The notes below the pieces were generated by a model, which saw only the letters and a list, made by a program, of their open reading frames with translations, was not told the DNA's origin and searched no databases. The position numbers were made by a program, and so were the translations under genes. A stretch of 64,000 nt of DNA from Antedon mediterranea (taxonomy: Eukaryota > Echinodermata > Crinoidea > Comatulida > Antedonidae), in assembly GCF_964355755.1 (NCBI RefSeq), contig NC_092674.1:7321001-7385000 (forward strand). Direction: 5' to 3'. The stretch's first letter is position 1, and every line of letters begins with the position of its first letter. Shown piece after piece: positions 13,231 through 25,904 of the stretch.

Positions 13231-13999
13231 TAAAGCACTGTCTACATAATTATCAAACTGGTTTGACAAAAAAGTGTGATGTACCCAAATATGGTAGTGA
13301 TACCCCAAATATGGCAGTGATACCCCAAATATGGTAGTGATACCCCAAATATGGTTGTGATACCCCAAATATGGTAGTGATACCCCAAATATGGTAGTGA
13401 TACCCCAAATATGGTAGTGATACCCCAAATATGGTTGTGATACCCCAAATATGGTAGTGATACCCCAAATATGGCAGTGATACCCCAAATATGGTAGTGA
13501 TACCCCAAATATGGTTGTGATACCCCAAATATGGTTGTGATACCCCAAATATGGCAGTGATACCCCAAATATGGCAGTGATACCCCAAATATGGCAGTGA
13601 TACCCCAAATATGGTAGTGATACCCCAAATATGGTAGTGATACCCCAAATATGGTTGTGATACCCCAAATATGGTAGTGATACCCCAAATATGGCAGTGA
13701 TACCCCAAATATGGTAGTGATACCCCAAATATGGTAGTGATACCCCAAATATGGTTGTGATACCCCAAATATGGTTGTGATACCCCAAATATGGTTGTGA
13801 TACCCCAAATATGGCAGTGATACCCCAAATATGGTAGTGATACCCCAAATATGGTTGTGATACCCCAAATATGGTTGTGATACCCCAAATATGGCAGTGA
13901 TACCCCAAATATGGCAGTGATACCCCAAATATGGCAGTGATATGTCATCATGTCCATTGGGCACATCATTGATACTTTGATAGTGTAGAAAGAGCTTTA
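13231..13999. mobile_element. MITE copy (TAAAGC family) with an internal satellite expansion
   Basis: The ends are those of the window's most abundant MITE. The left end reads TAAAGCACTGTCTACATAAT then TATCAAACTGGTTTGAC. The right end reads CTTTGATAGTGTAGAAAGAG then CTTTA. Ordinary copies of this family are about 145-165 bp; this one is about 770 bp. The extra length is a 20-bp motif that ordinary copies carry only two or three times (CATATCACTACCATATTTGG). The MITE centre with CATCATGTCCATTGGGCACATC is still present at the right. Confidence 0.9.
13282..13941. repeat. 20-bp minisatellite, 33 units
   Basis: Thirty-three head-to-tail copies of TACCCCAAATATGGTAGTGA are nearly perfect. The only common variation is a dinucleotide near the 3' end of the unit: GG-TA-GTGA, GG-TT-GTGA or GG-CA-GTGA. 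Because 20 bp is not a multiple of three and no stop occurs, all three minus-strand frames stay open with translations such as WGITTIFGVS. These are artefacts, not genes. Confidence 0.95.
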
Positions 14000-16080
14000 G
14001 GATGAAATTCTGTTATTAAATAAACCTTTACTTTTCATGAACATTGCATAATTGATATTATTAATTTATATGCTTTAAAAATGCAAATGTACTTGTCTAG
14101 TATTGTACATTATTCTAATTTGAATCTAAAAAAAGTTATAAAATATTAAAAAACCAATACAATAAAATCTTTCCTCACAAAACACAAAATAATATTAACC
14201 TATTTATTATTGAAATAGACTTCCGAATGAGGAGTGTTATGTAAATATATTACAAAGAAACGGACAGCTGAATGTATAGTGTCAGGACATATTTGAATAA
14301 CAGAAATCAATAGAGATGAATGGGAATATTATGTGTAAATTTCATCGGCTGAACTTTGATGTTGACTTTAAGATGGATGCCAATTAGCGATGAAACTTTG
14401 GCTAAGGAGATGGCATGCAAGGTTTGTTCATTTAGCTACCGGTAATGATGGCGTGATATCTGGGTTGCTAGGCTAATATGGCGAGGTTCACAAAAGGCGG
14501 TCTCGTCATTCTGATCGTCTTTACTTTGGGAGAAGGGGTATTGGAATTAAAAAGTCTACACTATGAAGTCAATTCAATTAAAAAATTAATATAAACATAA
14601 AATTATTGTGAACTTTTGTTTTATTTTTTTAAATTTCTCTATGATTTTATTATAAGGACCCCATTGGAATTAAGCTTTTTAGCTTTATGGGTAATCCTTG
14701 GTATGTTGTACTGAATAAAACAAAAATGGTAAACAAATAGTATAAGTGAGGATTTTTGCCAACAAAAAAAAATTAATAAAATAAAAAATCCCATGAAAAA
14801 AATAAAAAATATAGGCCAAAAATACCATTTTTACTTTATTACATTATTAATCTGTTATTTCTTTAATTAAATAAAATATAGTATGGTACCATATTAGTAC
14901 TGAACAACAGTTGCATGTTTTCAGTAGCAAGGATAAATTGTATTCCTTGACATTGCTTTGACTTGCGGATGGCACTACTGTATCCGAATATTAATTAAAC
15001 ATTTTCACTGACTGGTTACATTTTAATTAACAGAGCATCCTTCCATTAGAGATATGTACATCAAAATCAAGTAAAGCATAGCAAATAATAAAATGGTTAA
15101 CTGTGATAAAGGTTTCATGATATTGTGGTTGTACAGTAATTTTTGTCAATTAGAAATCACTTTTTTTTCCATATTTGTCAAATATTGTTATTTTTTCTTT
15201 CAAAATAGTTTTAGGGTTGACTACAGATCCTCTCAGTTATAACTGTGGAGACCGGATTTATTTTCTTAGAAAATCCACACAATTCTCTCCAGATACGGCA
15301 CTATCTGCACAGTATCAAATGCAAAGTCTGTACTACAGTGTAACATGTAATCACATGTGGTGCCTGTATTATGTTAAGATTAGATTTTTAGGCTTATATA
15401 TATACAGGCATCACATGTGATATATGTGACTGTGTATTACAGAATGTATATATGTTTATATTCAGTACTGAGAATCGGCTAAACGGAAAACATTACTATC
15501 CAAAAAATCTTTCTTTGATGACAAACTGTTAGTTCTACAAACATTTAATTTCTTCCATAACTTTTCCTCAAAACTTAGTCTTTTTTATACAAAATAAAAC
15601 AGATGCAATTTCTACCTGAATCCACAAACACAGTGGTTATGAAGACACTGTACAGCTGCAGAGACTGCTGTAACCTAGATACAAAAACTAGATTTTACTA
15701 TCAAATAGCATTCAATACAAGTTAAATATAAACCACGAGTATTGCTGTTGCCAAAGGAAGCTATGTTTGGCAACGGTACTTAAAGTTACCATTTGTTGAA
15801 AGAGGCTAAAATTAAAAGTATGTCTGTTTGGTTAGACTCAATATGAGACAATTTTTCTGTGAATGGATGACACAAACAGTGATTCAACAATTATTTTGTC
15901 CAACTGTTCTACCTGGGACTAATCACTTGATGTATGGAATACAGTACTGCACCTTAATAGATGACAATTTTGGGAGGAAAGAGTGAGATAACTAGAGGCT
16001 AAACTTTAAGAAATATGTTGGGTACAGAAAGAGGAAGAGAATGCGATGATCAAAACGATAAATACTTTAACAGATGTAGT
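14000..16080. other. Gene-free stretch with one strong hairpin
   Basis: Mostly AT-rich DNA without exons. A near-perfect inverted repeat sits at 15351-15369 (TCACATGTGGTGCCTGTAT) and 15402-15420 (ATACAGGCATCACATGTGA), with 18 of 19 bases paired around a 32-base loop. Confidence 0.55.
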
Positions 16081-16089
16081 GAGGGAATA

Positions 16090-16780
16090 GGATGATGAGG
16101 ACAGAAAGAGATAGAAAATAAGAGATTTCAAGTATTGAGGGAATGATTCATGGGACAGGAAGAAATGAGGGAATGCAATGATCAAAGATATATACTAGTA
16201 CTTTAAATAGATGTAGTGAAGGAAGAGAGGATGATATGAAGGACAGAAAGAGATAGAAAATAAGAGATTTCAAGTATTGAGGGAATGATTCATGGGACAG
16301 GAAGAAATGGGGGAATGCAATGATCAAAGGTATATACTAGTACTTTAAATAGATGTAGTGAAGGAAGAGAGGATGATATGATTATGAAGGACAGAAAGTG
16401 ATAGAAAAAATAATAGATAAGATAAATCTTTATTGTCATGAACACAACAAGGCGAACATGAAATTGGTTATTTCAAGATTTCAAGTATTGATAGATGTAT
16501 TGAAGGAATGATTTATGGGACACGAAGAAATGAGGGAATGCAATGATCAAAGATATCTAGTACTTAAATAGATGTAGTGAAGGAAGAGAGGATGATATGA
16601 AGGACAGAAAGTGATAGAAAAAAACAATAGATTTCAATTGAATTTATTGATAGATGTAGTGAGGATGCAGAAAAAATAAATGCAGAGATTTTAAACACTA
16701 AAATTGATGAACTGTACTGTCGCGACAAGTCGAGATGGAAAAAGAGAAAAAACAAGAAGATTCAAATTATAATAGATGTA
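16090..16780. repeat. Tandem repeat, about 142-bp unit, 3-4 copies, one interrupted
   Basis: The unit contains GGACAGAAAGAGATAGAAAA, TTTCAAGTATTGAGGGAATG, GGGAATGCAATGATCAAAG and TAGATGTAGTGAAGGAAGAG. The first two complete copies are almost identical. The third is interrupted at about 16415-16480 by GATAAGATAAATCTTTATTG and following bases, which resemble the 3' tail of a retroelement in reverse orientation. A similar tail lies near 56990-57060. Confidence 0.8.
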
Positions 16781-19700
16781 TGAGGGAAGATGATGCTGAG
16801 GACAGAAGATATTAGAAGAAAATGACTGGTTCTGATTGTAAGCCTTGTATTACTTGCATCTGCCGGAAACTGTAACCTAGATATTATAAAGAACTAGATT
16901 CTGTTAATTAATGAAATCAGTGATTTCTGACACAGAAGCATCTTTATATGAGTCAGCAAAAGTTTCCAATTAAATTCAGCTTAAGTAATATGACACTATA
17001 ACATCATATATTGGGTATAATATAACATAACAGTAGTTCATTAATAAATTGAGAATATTTTCCCTCATTACCTATCTGTTATCTACAGCTAGTAATAGCT
17101 ATATACACCTATAGATATCATAGATACATTCAACTATCCCAATACCAGACACCCTAATAAGTCTGGTTTTTCAAAAATTCTGCTCAGATTCTAAATGTGT
17201 TTTTAATGGTAAACAAGAAATTGGCACTTTTAGACCTCAAAAATATTGTTTGTGGTAGAGAACATATGGGAAACAGGAATTTCTGAAAGATCCCAAATAT
17301 TTAGCCAGACCAAGGGTGTCAAACATTGGGAGAGTTTACCGTATTCACTGCTGTGCTAGTCAGTAAAATGATAAGACAAAGGTTGGTATTGTATGTAACA
17401 ATATTAAGACAATATTGTATGTAACCATAGAGATATATCACTATAATATCTCTATGATGTAACAATGTTAAATATATTGCTGAATAAATGTGAATTGAAA
17501 GTTAAGGATTATTTTTCAATATACTGTACATAAAGTAACCTTTTGTAAAAAAAAACAACTTGGGTGGATTGGTTGTGGTATATAGCAAATCAAAGGAAAG
17601 ATGAATATCAACATAGCTTTAAACCCACTAAATCTCCCTATCTGATCATTTCAATTGATAAGGGTGCCATTATATGTCACGTGCAACGACAGATCAGAGG
17701 TCTTCAAATCAGCATGGAACGTTGTATTGGATTTCAAAAACGCCATCTTGTATTTAGAATATTTCGTTATGAGATGATTCCAAATTAGCAACATCAATTT
17801 AGCAATTGTTTACTAATTTTGCACACGTTGTGTTTACATATTGATGGAGTTGCCTAGTAACATTAACAGTGTATGTTGAAAATATTATATGGCTTCATCT
17901 TCAATCAGGTCACTGTGACCTTAAACCGATTAACATATTCATGGTCAATTTACAAATGTCGCAAATGATAATTATTACATCAAAGTTGAATCAATCATAA
18001 AATAATGAAGATGAGATTGATTTACAGTTAATATTTAACACCTAGCAATCTACGCCGATGATACTGTAGCTCGTATTAAGCACTACTCACGATAATAAGC
18101 ACAGCACTTAAGCCCTAATTTAAGCATGTGGATTGGTGTATTACAGTACAATATTAGTTGATATCTACGACTGCAACATGATTTATTCATACAAACTAGT
18201 GTCGTGTCGTTTATGAATAACAACACATTAGATAGGAAATGGTTTTATTGTTCTAGCCTGTCATGACTCCGATCAACAAGCCTGCACAAAATGAGTCATT
18301 TTTTTCCAACCTATTATTATTATTAATACAAATTAAGACTGGAGTTTGATTAAATAAAAAATAATTCTACCTACAGTATATTGATGTGCAATAGCATTTT
18401 ATACAGTAGTTATATTTCTCCGCGTTTGAATGTATACTTGTGTGACTAAACATCACACGCCATATAACGCTATAATAAATAGTACCAAACGCGCCTACAA
18501 TGTACTGTAGGTTAGGGCGCTAATACGATTTAGTTATAAGATAAGATTTTAGAAGGTTTAGGTTCAGTTCATATCTAGTAGCGAGGTTGATTATTTAGTA
18601 GTTTTGTCAAGTCTGGGTCTGAATACATTAGTAGCCCGTTACTAATTAAATTAGAATAAAATAAAATAAAATTTAAATTAAATAGGATAAAAACTATAAA
18701 CCGTAGCTTCAATGTACACAAAATGCTCATGCACACTTTTTAAAGAACCTAATACATCTTTCAGGACGAGTAACCACTACTTAAAAGTAGACCTTCTAGT
18801 AGTAGGCCTCCTAAAGTAGTTATAATAATCAATTTTTTGATTGTGGAACGATGATGAAGATCGGGCACATTCATTATACTAACTGTATTTATAGTGAAGA
18901 AAGAATTGCATTATCAAATTTTATCAAATTCTATTTTTAACTACGATCTCTAGAATCTATGTCATAATACTCAGTCATCATTCTTAACAGTAGGCTTTCA
19001 GAAAACAAATGTGAGTAAACATAAACTAATTTAATTATAATAGTTACCAAGTCTGTGAGATATTGATATGACTATAAAAGAGGACAAACTGCTGATTTTG
19101 TGAGTTTTCTTTGACAAATCTTGTCTGAGATCTCACTGTGGGTCTTTTATCATAATATGGCAGAGTACTACTACAGTACTATCATAAATGATTTCATGAC
19201 TTCATATATTATATCTGCTTATAAACATTCGGCTATTAACAATGGAATTCATGTTTATTTTAATGTTCAGTATCGTTTATTTTAATGTTTAGTATCGTTT
19301 ACTTTAAAGCATGTTTCTCATACAGATTTAAAACAGAAATTGGTTAATGATATTGATGGTCCAATATACATATTCTTTATTTGTCATATGAACAAGGGGT
19401 CCTCGTTTTCTCCAAAAAAGGGATTCTAAGAAGCCCTTCTATCATCTCTCTGAGAGGCTATTATTTGGCAATGAAAGGCTCTCCTATTAAAACCATGGTT
19501 TTAGCAAGAATTGAACAGGACAAGGCCCTACAGAGAAAAGTAATGCCATAGAACTTCAGACCTGCCAACTCACTCCATTTTGTCGAGTGTCGCCCGATTT
19601 TAAGAGCAATCTCCATTTCACCCAAAATAATATTACAATATACTGTATGCATAGGCCTACTGTTACTATACTGTAAACGAACCTACTTGGTACCTTTCAA

Positions 19701-19939
19701 CCATTGCTGAATTCAATGTTACAGTGGGTATACCATTTTTAAATGGATTTTTAATAAAGATACTAAATGACAGTATGAATGCATAGTACTGTACTGTATA
19801 TTAACGGTAATATTATAAAATAATGTTAATGATTTATATACGAGGTTAATAATTTTTTTTTGAAAAAGTTGCTGATGGAACAGATTATTACAACAAGTGC
19901 AGTCAAGCAAAACTGACAGTAATGGAAAACAATACCGAC
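16781..19939. other. Gene-free stretch with a small palindrome
   Basis: No supported exon. CATAGAGATATATCACTATA followed by ATATCTCTATG at 17426-17456 is a near-perfect palindrome, and a relative occurs at 62108-62143. At about 19558-19600, CAGACCTGCCAACTCACTCC with CCCGATTTTAAG resembles a repeat I have seen in other invertebrate genomes (recalled, not searched). Confidence 0.45.
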
Positions 19940-20119
19940 CTGAATTTCCTCCCAAGCAATCTCTCCGCAGTGATAAACCTTCCCGTCTCTGTAATACATT
20001 CCGTTTGTTGAAAGAGAACTTAGGCCTAGCCAAGAAAACCTAAGCCTGTCAAGCTGTACAGATTCTTCAGGAGAATCTTGCAATTTGCAGGCAAACACGC
20101 CAGAACTTGACTGCTCCAT
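19940..20119 (-). CDS. Candidate first coding exon, unknown protein (partial)
   Basis: An ATG at 20119 opens 60 codons ending in a CAG followed by GTCGGT, a plausible but weak splice donor at 19939-19938. The translation is not low-complexity, unlike most short frames here. It begins MEQSSSGVFACKLQDS, has RLRFSWLGLSSLS in the middle and ends RDGKVYHCGEIAWEEIQ. The DGKVYHCGE stretch is reminiscent of a beta-propeller blade (RCC1-type repeats carry GxVYxWG), but the match is too short to assign a family. Beyond the donor the frame continues into low-complexity codons, which supports an intron there. No second exon was found to its left. Function unknown; it could also be a chance open frame. 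Confidence 0.35.
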
Positions 20120-20628
20120 GATCAGGCTGAGAATAAATGGCCTCAGCCGACTTCAAACCATGTGTAGAACAGACCTGCATTATTGATTTCCCGACGGCTT
20201 GTTCAACTTGCAAATAATTGTTATAGATTCTATGATTCTAATATAACGTAGCCGCTGACTAATACATTGGAGAATAGATAGGCCTACTGCTGTGTGCTGC
20301 ATTATGGCCAAACGCTGTTTCTCATTCACTCTGGGTCTAACCATATTACTAACACATTCAGGCCTATACAAGTTCTACAACAGATAATGGAAGAGTCTAC
20401 AAATTAATAGTTAAACTACAGTTCACTCGGAAGTTTAGAAGTTCTCAAATCACTAAGCAATGATCTTTTAATGAGTGTCCTAAGGGAAATTCCACACATA
20501 GAACAAAGAAATACAAATATTAATTCCTGTCAATTAAAGAAATATATTTTCGTTACTTTCTGATAGCTAAAAGTGATTTAATTTTATATAAAACATTAAG
20601 TGTAGCAAATGTATGATTACTGGAGTCT

Positions 20629-20785
20629 TAAAACCTGTCTACACAATCAAACTTTATGTGACAAAAAATGTGATGTACCCATATATGGACATGATGATGT
20701 CATATCACTACCATATTTGGGTATATACCATATTTGGGCACATCACACTTTTTTTGTCAAAACTAGTTTGATAGTGTAGCTTTAG
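20629..20785. mobile_element. TAAAGC-family MITE copy
   Basis: The ends are TAAAACCTGTCTACACAATC and AGTTTGATAGTGTAGCTTTA. The inside has TGTGATGTACCCATATATGG, ATGATGATGTCATATC, ACTACCATATTTGGG and GGGCACATCACACTTT, giving a nearly palindromic 157-bp element. No coding capacity. Confidence 0.9.
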
Positions 20786-21216
20786 GGGGCTAGGGAGGAG
20801 TTGGGATCTGGGTACAAAATTAGGAAAAATTAGGAGGATAATTATACTAATATTTATTATGAAATTAGTGTCTTAAGTTAAGTGACTATACTTGGTCGAG
20901 ATGTACGGTCAGTATTAGACTTCAAGCTCCGTAACTGTTTTTACTTTTTAAAATTATTTTTTAATTAATACATGTAGAACAATGTAATTCTTTTTTTTAC
21001 ACTATCTTCATAAGACAGTTCGGTTCTTTTAACTAATTTCATTTTCATTATTTCAACGAAAGAACAAAGTTGACCTTTAATCTGTACTAGTTATTGCACG
21101 GTACCGAATGGAAATTGCAATTAATAAAGTGTACACACCTCTTTTTGTTTTAATTAAAATTGACCATAAAGAAGTTGATTTATTGTTTGGAAAAGTTAGC
21201 AAGACTTTGGTATTAC

Positions 21217-21345
21217 TGTATACATTGATAACTATACTTAATAATTACATAATTTTTTTTTTCTGTATGTAAGGCTACATTTATGGTACATCCGTACTGT
21301 ATACATTGATAATTATACTTAATAATTACATCATTTTTTTTCTTA
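21217..21345. repeat. Direct repeat, period about 79 bp
   Basis: CTGTATACATTGATAACTAT with CTTAATAATTACATAATTTT at about 21218 recurs at about 21297 as CTGTATACATTGATAATTAT. Between them lies GGCTACATTTATGGTACATC, which is found again near 23219, so the spacer is itself dispersed. Confidence 0.65.
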
Positions 21346-21714
21346 TGTAGCCATGATAAAAACAAGGTTTTTAAAAAAACCAAACCATAATTAAAAATCT
21401 TGAGCAACTATTTTTGTATTAACGACGTGGGCCATTTTTAAAGAGGAAAATAGATAACAGATAGGAGGTAATATTACATCGATCTCTCAGATTCATAGAG
21501 TGTCGGCCATTGAGGGCCATATTTTTGGGGTTATCATATAGGGCCATAGATGGAAGTATCATTTTATACCAAGTTCATTAAAAAAAAATACCTCATTAAA
21601 CAACGATTTATCAAACAATCTTTTTATTGTCCTTTTACTATTTATAGCATATAAAAGACGTCTTTCATTTTGATTACAATGCACTTTTCCAGCAGTTATA
21701 AGTGCTACTAACTG

Positions 21715-21875
21715 TAAAGCTCTGTCTACACTATCAAACTTTATGTGTCAAAACAAATGTGATGTTCCCATGGACATGATGATGTCATCACTACCATATT
21801 TAAGCATATCACTACCATATTTGGGCAAATCACATTTTTTTGTCAAACTAGTTTGATAGAGTAAACAGAGCTTTA
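21715..21875. mobile_element. TAAAGC-family MITE copy
   Basis: Starts TAAAGCTCTGTCTACACTAT and ends TTTGATAGAGTAAACAGAGC then TTTA. The internal CATATCACTACCATATTTGG motif is present twice. Length 161 bp, non-coding. Confidence 0.9.
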
Positions 21876-22149
21876 TGCCTTTTTCAACTAAAAACGTATA
21901 TTCCGTGAGCTATAAAAACTGCTGACAATAATCAAATTTCAATCCCAGACGGAAATGTGTTAACAGTATTTGGAACAAAGGCCAACAGACCTACAAAATG
22001 CAGTCTACAAACAGATACACTGAAAGTAAATTAATTAGCACTAGACGGCAATAATCAAATTAATAATGATAGGAATTTAATTTCAAAGGGACAGTGTACT
22101 GTACTATCAAGGTCAATATCACAGATAGTCACATTTTTATAAAATACAA

Positions 22150-22530
22150 GGTTAGAATTTCCCTTTAATACAGGTTTTTCCTCCAATTAAAGACCATTGT
22201 TAGGTTCAGGGTTTAATTAACTTTACAGTAAAAATTTAAAGGAACAATTTATTAGTATGATCAATATTATTACAGCTCCAATATTAAAGTATGATCAAAG
22301 TTTGAGGAATGTTACTTGAGTTTCTCAGGTCTTCCTTCGAAAAAACATTTTTTGGGGCTCAATTTTTAAGTCACAGTAGAAACTTAACTAGATCAATCTA
22401 ACAGCTGGTATAATCAAGGTTTGAAGAATGCTGTGATAGAATGTCTCTTTAATACAGGTCTTTCCTCCAATTAAAGACCATATTTGGGTTCAAGATATTA
22501 ATTAATTTACAATAGGAATTTAAAGGGCAA
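22150..22530. repeat. Two-copy direct repeat, period about 285 bp
   Basis: TTTAATACAGGTTTTTCCTC with CAATTAAAGACCAT near 22160 recurs near 22450. Both are followed by GGTTCA and then an ATTAATT-TTACA tract. The copies are clearly diverged and no frame is preserved. Confidence 0.65.
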
Positions 22531-25500
22531 ACTACTGTAGATATATTCAATGTTTATGTACCTGTATTCAGTTTAAATAATGTAATAATAATGTACATAT
22601 ATTTCCTAGTTTCAATTTAACCTACCTGTAAGAGTTGTTCCAATTACTATTCAATATGTAAATTTATTCGAATTTATGTTTCTGAAATGAATCATCCATA
22701 TTTTTCATTATCAGATTTTCTACTGCATCATAATAGATTTGTGCGTGTATGGAATTCCTAATAAATAAATAAATACTTAAATCTTGTTTGATGTGTTTGG
22801 ATATTTATTTTATTGAATTTTATGAAAATTTATTTAAATTTATGTGTCTGAAATGAAACAAAAATATTTTCTATAATATCAGATATTCTAGTCTATGATA
22901 CAAAAATACAAAATAGACATTAATAATGAAATACTTTAATAATGTTTAATGTAATATTAAACATGGGAAAACAAAGAAACAAACAATCATTTTAATAATT
23001 TAATGTACAGTATTATTTATTAACGCAAATAGCTTGATTTTGCGAGGAACGTCATTGCACAATGCATGAATAGAAGGGTTTGATAGCAAATGTCACATTG
23101 TGTATAACAACAAATCATGTTTGTGCGCATCATGACGTTTGCTCCCAAATCCTTCCTACCATACTATTTGCGATATTAACTTATCAAAATTACTGTATGC
23201 AAGATTAATACAGATTAGGCTACATTTATGGTACATCATTATGTTATTTGTACTATCAACCTACAAGTTCAGAATTAATTTATTTCAATAATCTATTTAT
23301 TTTTAATGAAAAAAATATAAGAACTTTCAGTGCACTTGGCAGTTTGCAAATGAAAAATATAGAGGGCAGCAAACACAATTTTTATTTCACAAATTTCAAA
23401 AAGGAAAAATTGCAATGACAAAATATTCTTTTTGCTGATTATAATTTATAACCTAAAAAATAATTAATTAATTTTTTCCAAGATTAATGTGGTGGTCCGG
23501 CGACTAACTTGACCATTACAAATTGTCATGTATTTGTGTGGGAGATTATTCTGACCTCTTAGTTAGTTTTTTTCGTTAACAACTATAGTAAACAGAAAAT
23601 TATTTAGTACATATCGCAAAATCCTCAATTATCCCAGAGCGCCACCAATTTTGTGCAAAGATCATAGATTTAAGAAAAGTACAGGGTTGAACCTTTTACA
23701 TCTGTTGCGGCACGGTTTCAGCGCTGACAAATCAAATTGAACGTCAATGTTTTGTTTTCACGTGGCTACGTGCATATTGATAGGCGCATAGCCATGTAAT
23801 GTTAAATTTACCGGACTGGAATTATGCCGAAACAGGTGGGAAACACCCTTAACATGTACAGAAAAATGGCAAAATCATTTCCCCACAGTAACAGAAAACA
23901 GTAACAATTTATATATGCTGATAAATATTTTGGCAAATCAATAATTCACATCCTGAGGCAAAAGAGTTCTATACTTGATACTTTTTCCAACGCATATATA
24001 ATTGAATATATAATATGATACGCAGTTACATTACACACTGATAGTTTGTGACACAACGCTTTCAGATATTCCAGGTTACTTACAACTGGGTCATTTTTCA
24101 CCAAATGATTGGAAAATTCTTCACCTTTAACATTTTCACAACATTCTATCTATATGGTCAGGACAGAAATTTAATTTATGACCTTATCGAACAAAATCAG
24201 TATTTTACTAATAAATCTGAAGTGGTTTTTCAATGTTTTCTGGTAAACTTATTTATTGCCTCATCTTTTAAATGGGATATTAAGCTGATGGTGTGTGTAC
24301 ACAAGACATACGTGGGTCATTCCCTGGTGACGAACGAGAACATATCGATTGACCATGCCCAATATCTATAATCAAGTCAAGGTTTTACTCTTTTTTTTTA
24401 AATTTATCTATTATCTATTAGAAAATAAATTCATCTGCGACACAAAAACAGTAGAAATAATATTATCAAAGATATCAGACGAAGGTCAGGCTTGAATAAA
24501 AGTTGCTGGTCTAATTAAAGCAATACAGTATTATTTGTGTAAATTCATAAATATTGACATTTTGAGACCTTGATGATGGCAGGTAGGGCCTGGGAAACAG
24601 GTTATCAACAAAAACATAGCTCTTGTATGTCCATTCAACACATCTAAAACATCCTGATTTACCTGTATACATTCTACACAACGCAATCTAACAATCAAGA
24701 TAGGAACTCATAAAAGTCCTTTGATCTTATGTCTGGCTGCGACAAATACCACAGTACTCACTGTACTATGTACATATTCTCCGCGGCGCGCTGTGTATGT
24801 TGAGGGGCATGGAACTGATCGTGTCACAGCCACAGATAAACCATTTGATCTCGAGAGCTCAGCATTCTGTCGTTAGATTGCCTTGGTCTACAGTAGTTTC
24901 CAGAGGTCCCAAGTTGGAAAAATGAAATATTAGGCAACATTTGCGTGATCAAAAAATAGAGTGTGCTATAATAACCTAACATGGTAATACAAATTACACA
25001 TTAGCCTTGTGTTGGAATTTGAATCGAAATCGTAAGGTTTTCATAGTAAAAATTATTTTGAGGAGCTGATGTTCTACACTAAAAATAAAGAGATCCTGTG
25101 GGATGTCTGATTGCCAAATCTTGTGTGAGGATGATGTACAACATTTATATAATTTATAACAACCACACTGTGGATTCACTGGACTTTCACTACTAGTACC
25201 ACTAAATTGAGTCCAGATAAGCCATCCTTTTGCACCTACTGCAGTAATATAAAAAAAGAAAACACAGCCATACAGTGTATCATTCAACAATATAAGAAAA
25301 ATCGTAGGCGAATATAAAATTTCACACAACTGAACACCCTACAAAATATTTAGATATTAAATTCTATTTTGACAGTTACTACTATACAGAAGCCTTTAAT
25401 AATGACTTGATAAATAAAATAGATTTCTAATAGTTTCGAAATATTGTACTACTATTAGGCTATACATATAAAATGCACAACCCTACTGTACCTTGTTATA

Positions 25501-25900
25501 TCTTGTTTACCTCTTATCTCCAACGCTACCATATGCTGTATCAAACTAGTAAATCACGTTCAGAATAGACCTGTAGTGTCTAAACACACTCGAGTATTTG
25601 CAAAGCAATATCCTGTATTAATAGAAATCAACGGTAAGGTTTCTGCCTAACTGATCTGCTAAACATAGCTAACATGTAACTTTTCCACTCTGATGACACC
25701 AACACAAAAGAACGAGTGAAGCACATGTGAAGGTGCCTGGCCGTCAACTCAAAAAGTTCAATTGACCTTTATGAACATTTAATCGACCTCTCAATTAAAA
25801 TATAATTACATTTTGTATATTACCTGTAGATGTGATTGCTAGATTTGATTTACTATATTTTCTTATCAATGAAATCAAAATGAAGCAGTGTTGGGTAATG
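22531..25900. other. Gene-free stretch
   Basis: Mostly AT-rich. A tail AATAAATAAATAAAT near 22758-22774 may mark a retroelement end. An open segment on the minus strand at 25247-25002 sits behind a good acceptor-like tract but gave no recognisable protein. Confidence 0.45.
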
Positions 25901-25904
25901 ATTA

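Noticed and set aside
13150-13969. Three overlapping long minus-strand open frames (about 240 codons each) reading WGITTIFGVSLPYLGYH
   Set aside because: They are the three frames of one 20-bp minisatellite with no stop in its unit; all frames are equally open, which no real gene would show.
25002-25247. Minus-strand open segment behind a good acceptor (ATATTACTGCAG), translating to GWLIWTQFSGTSSESP and beyond
   Set aside because: The frame right after the acceptor needs a specific phase, no convincing donor or family match was found, and the 3' half becomes low-complexity. It could be a terminal exon but is unsupported.
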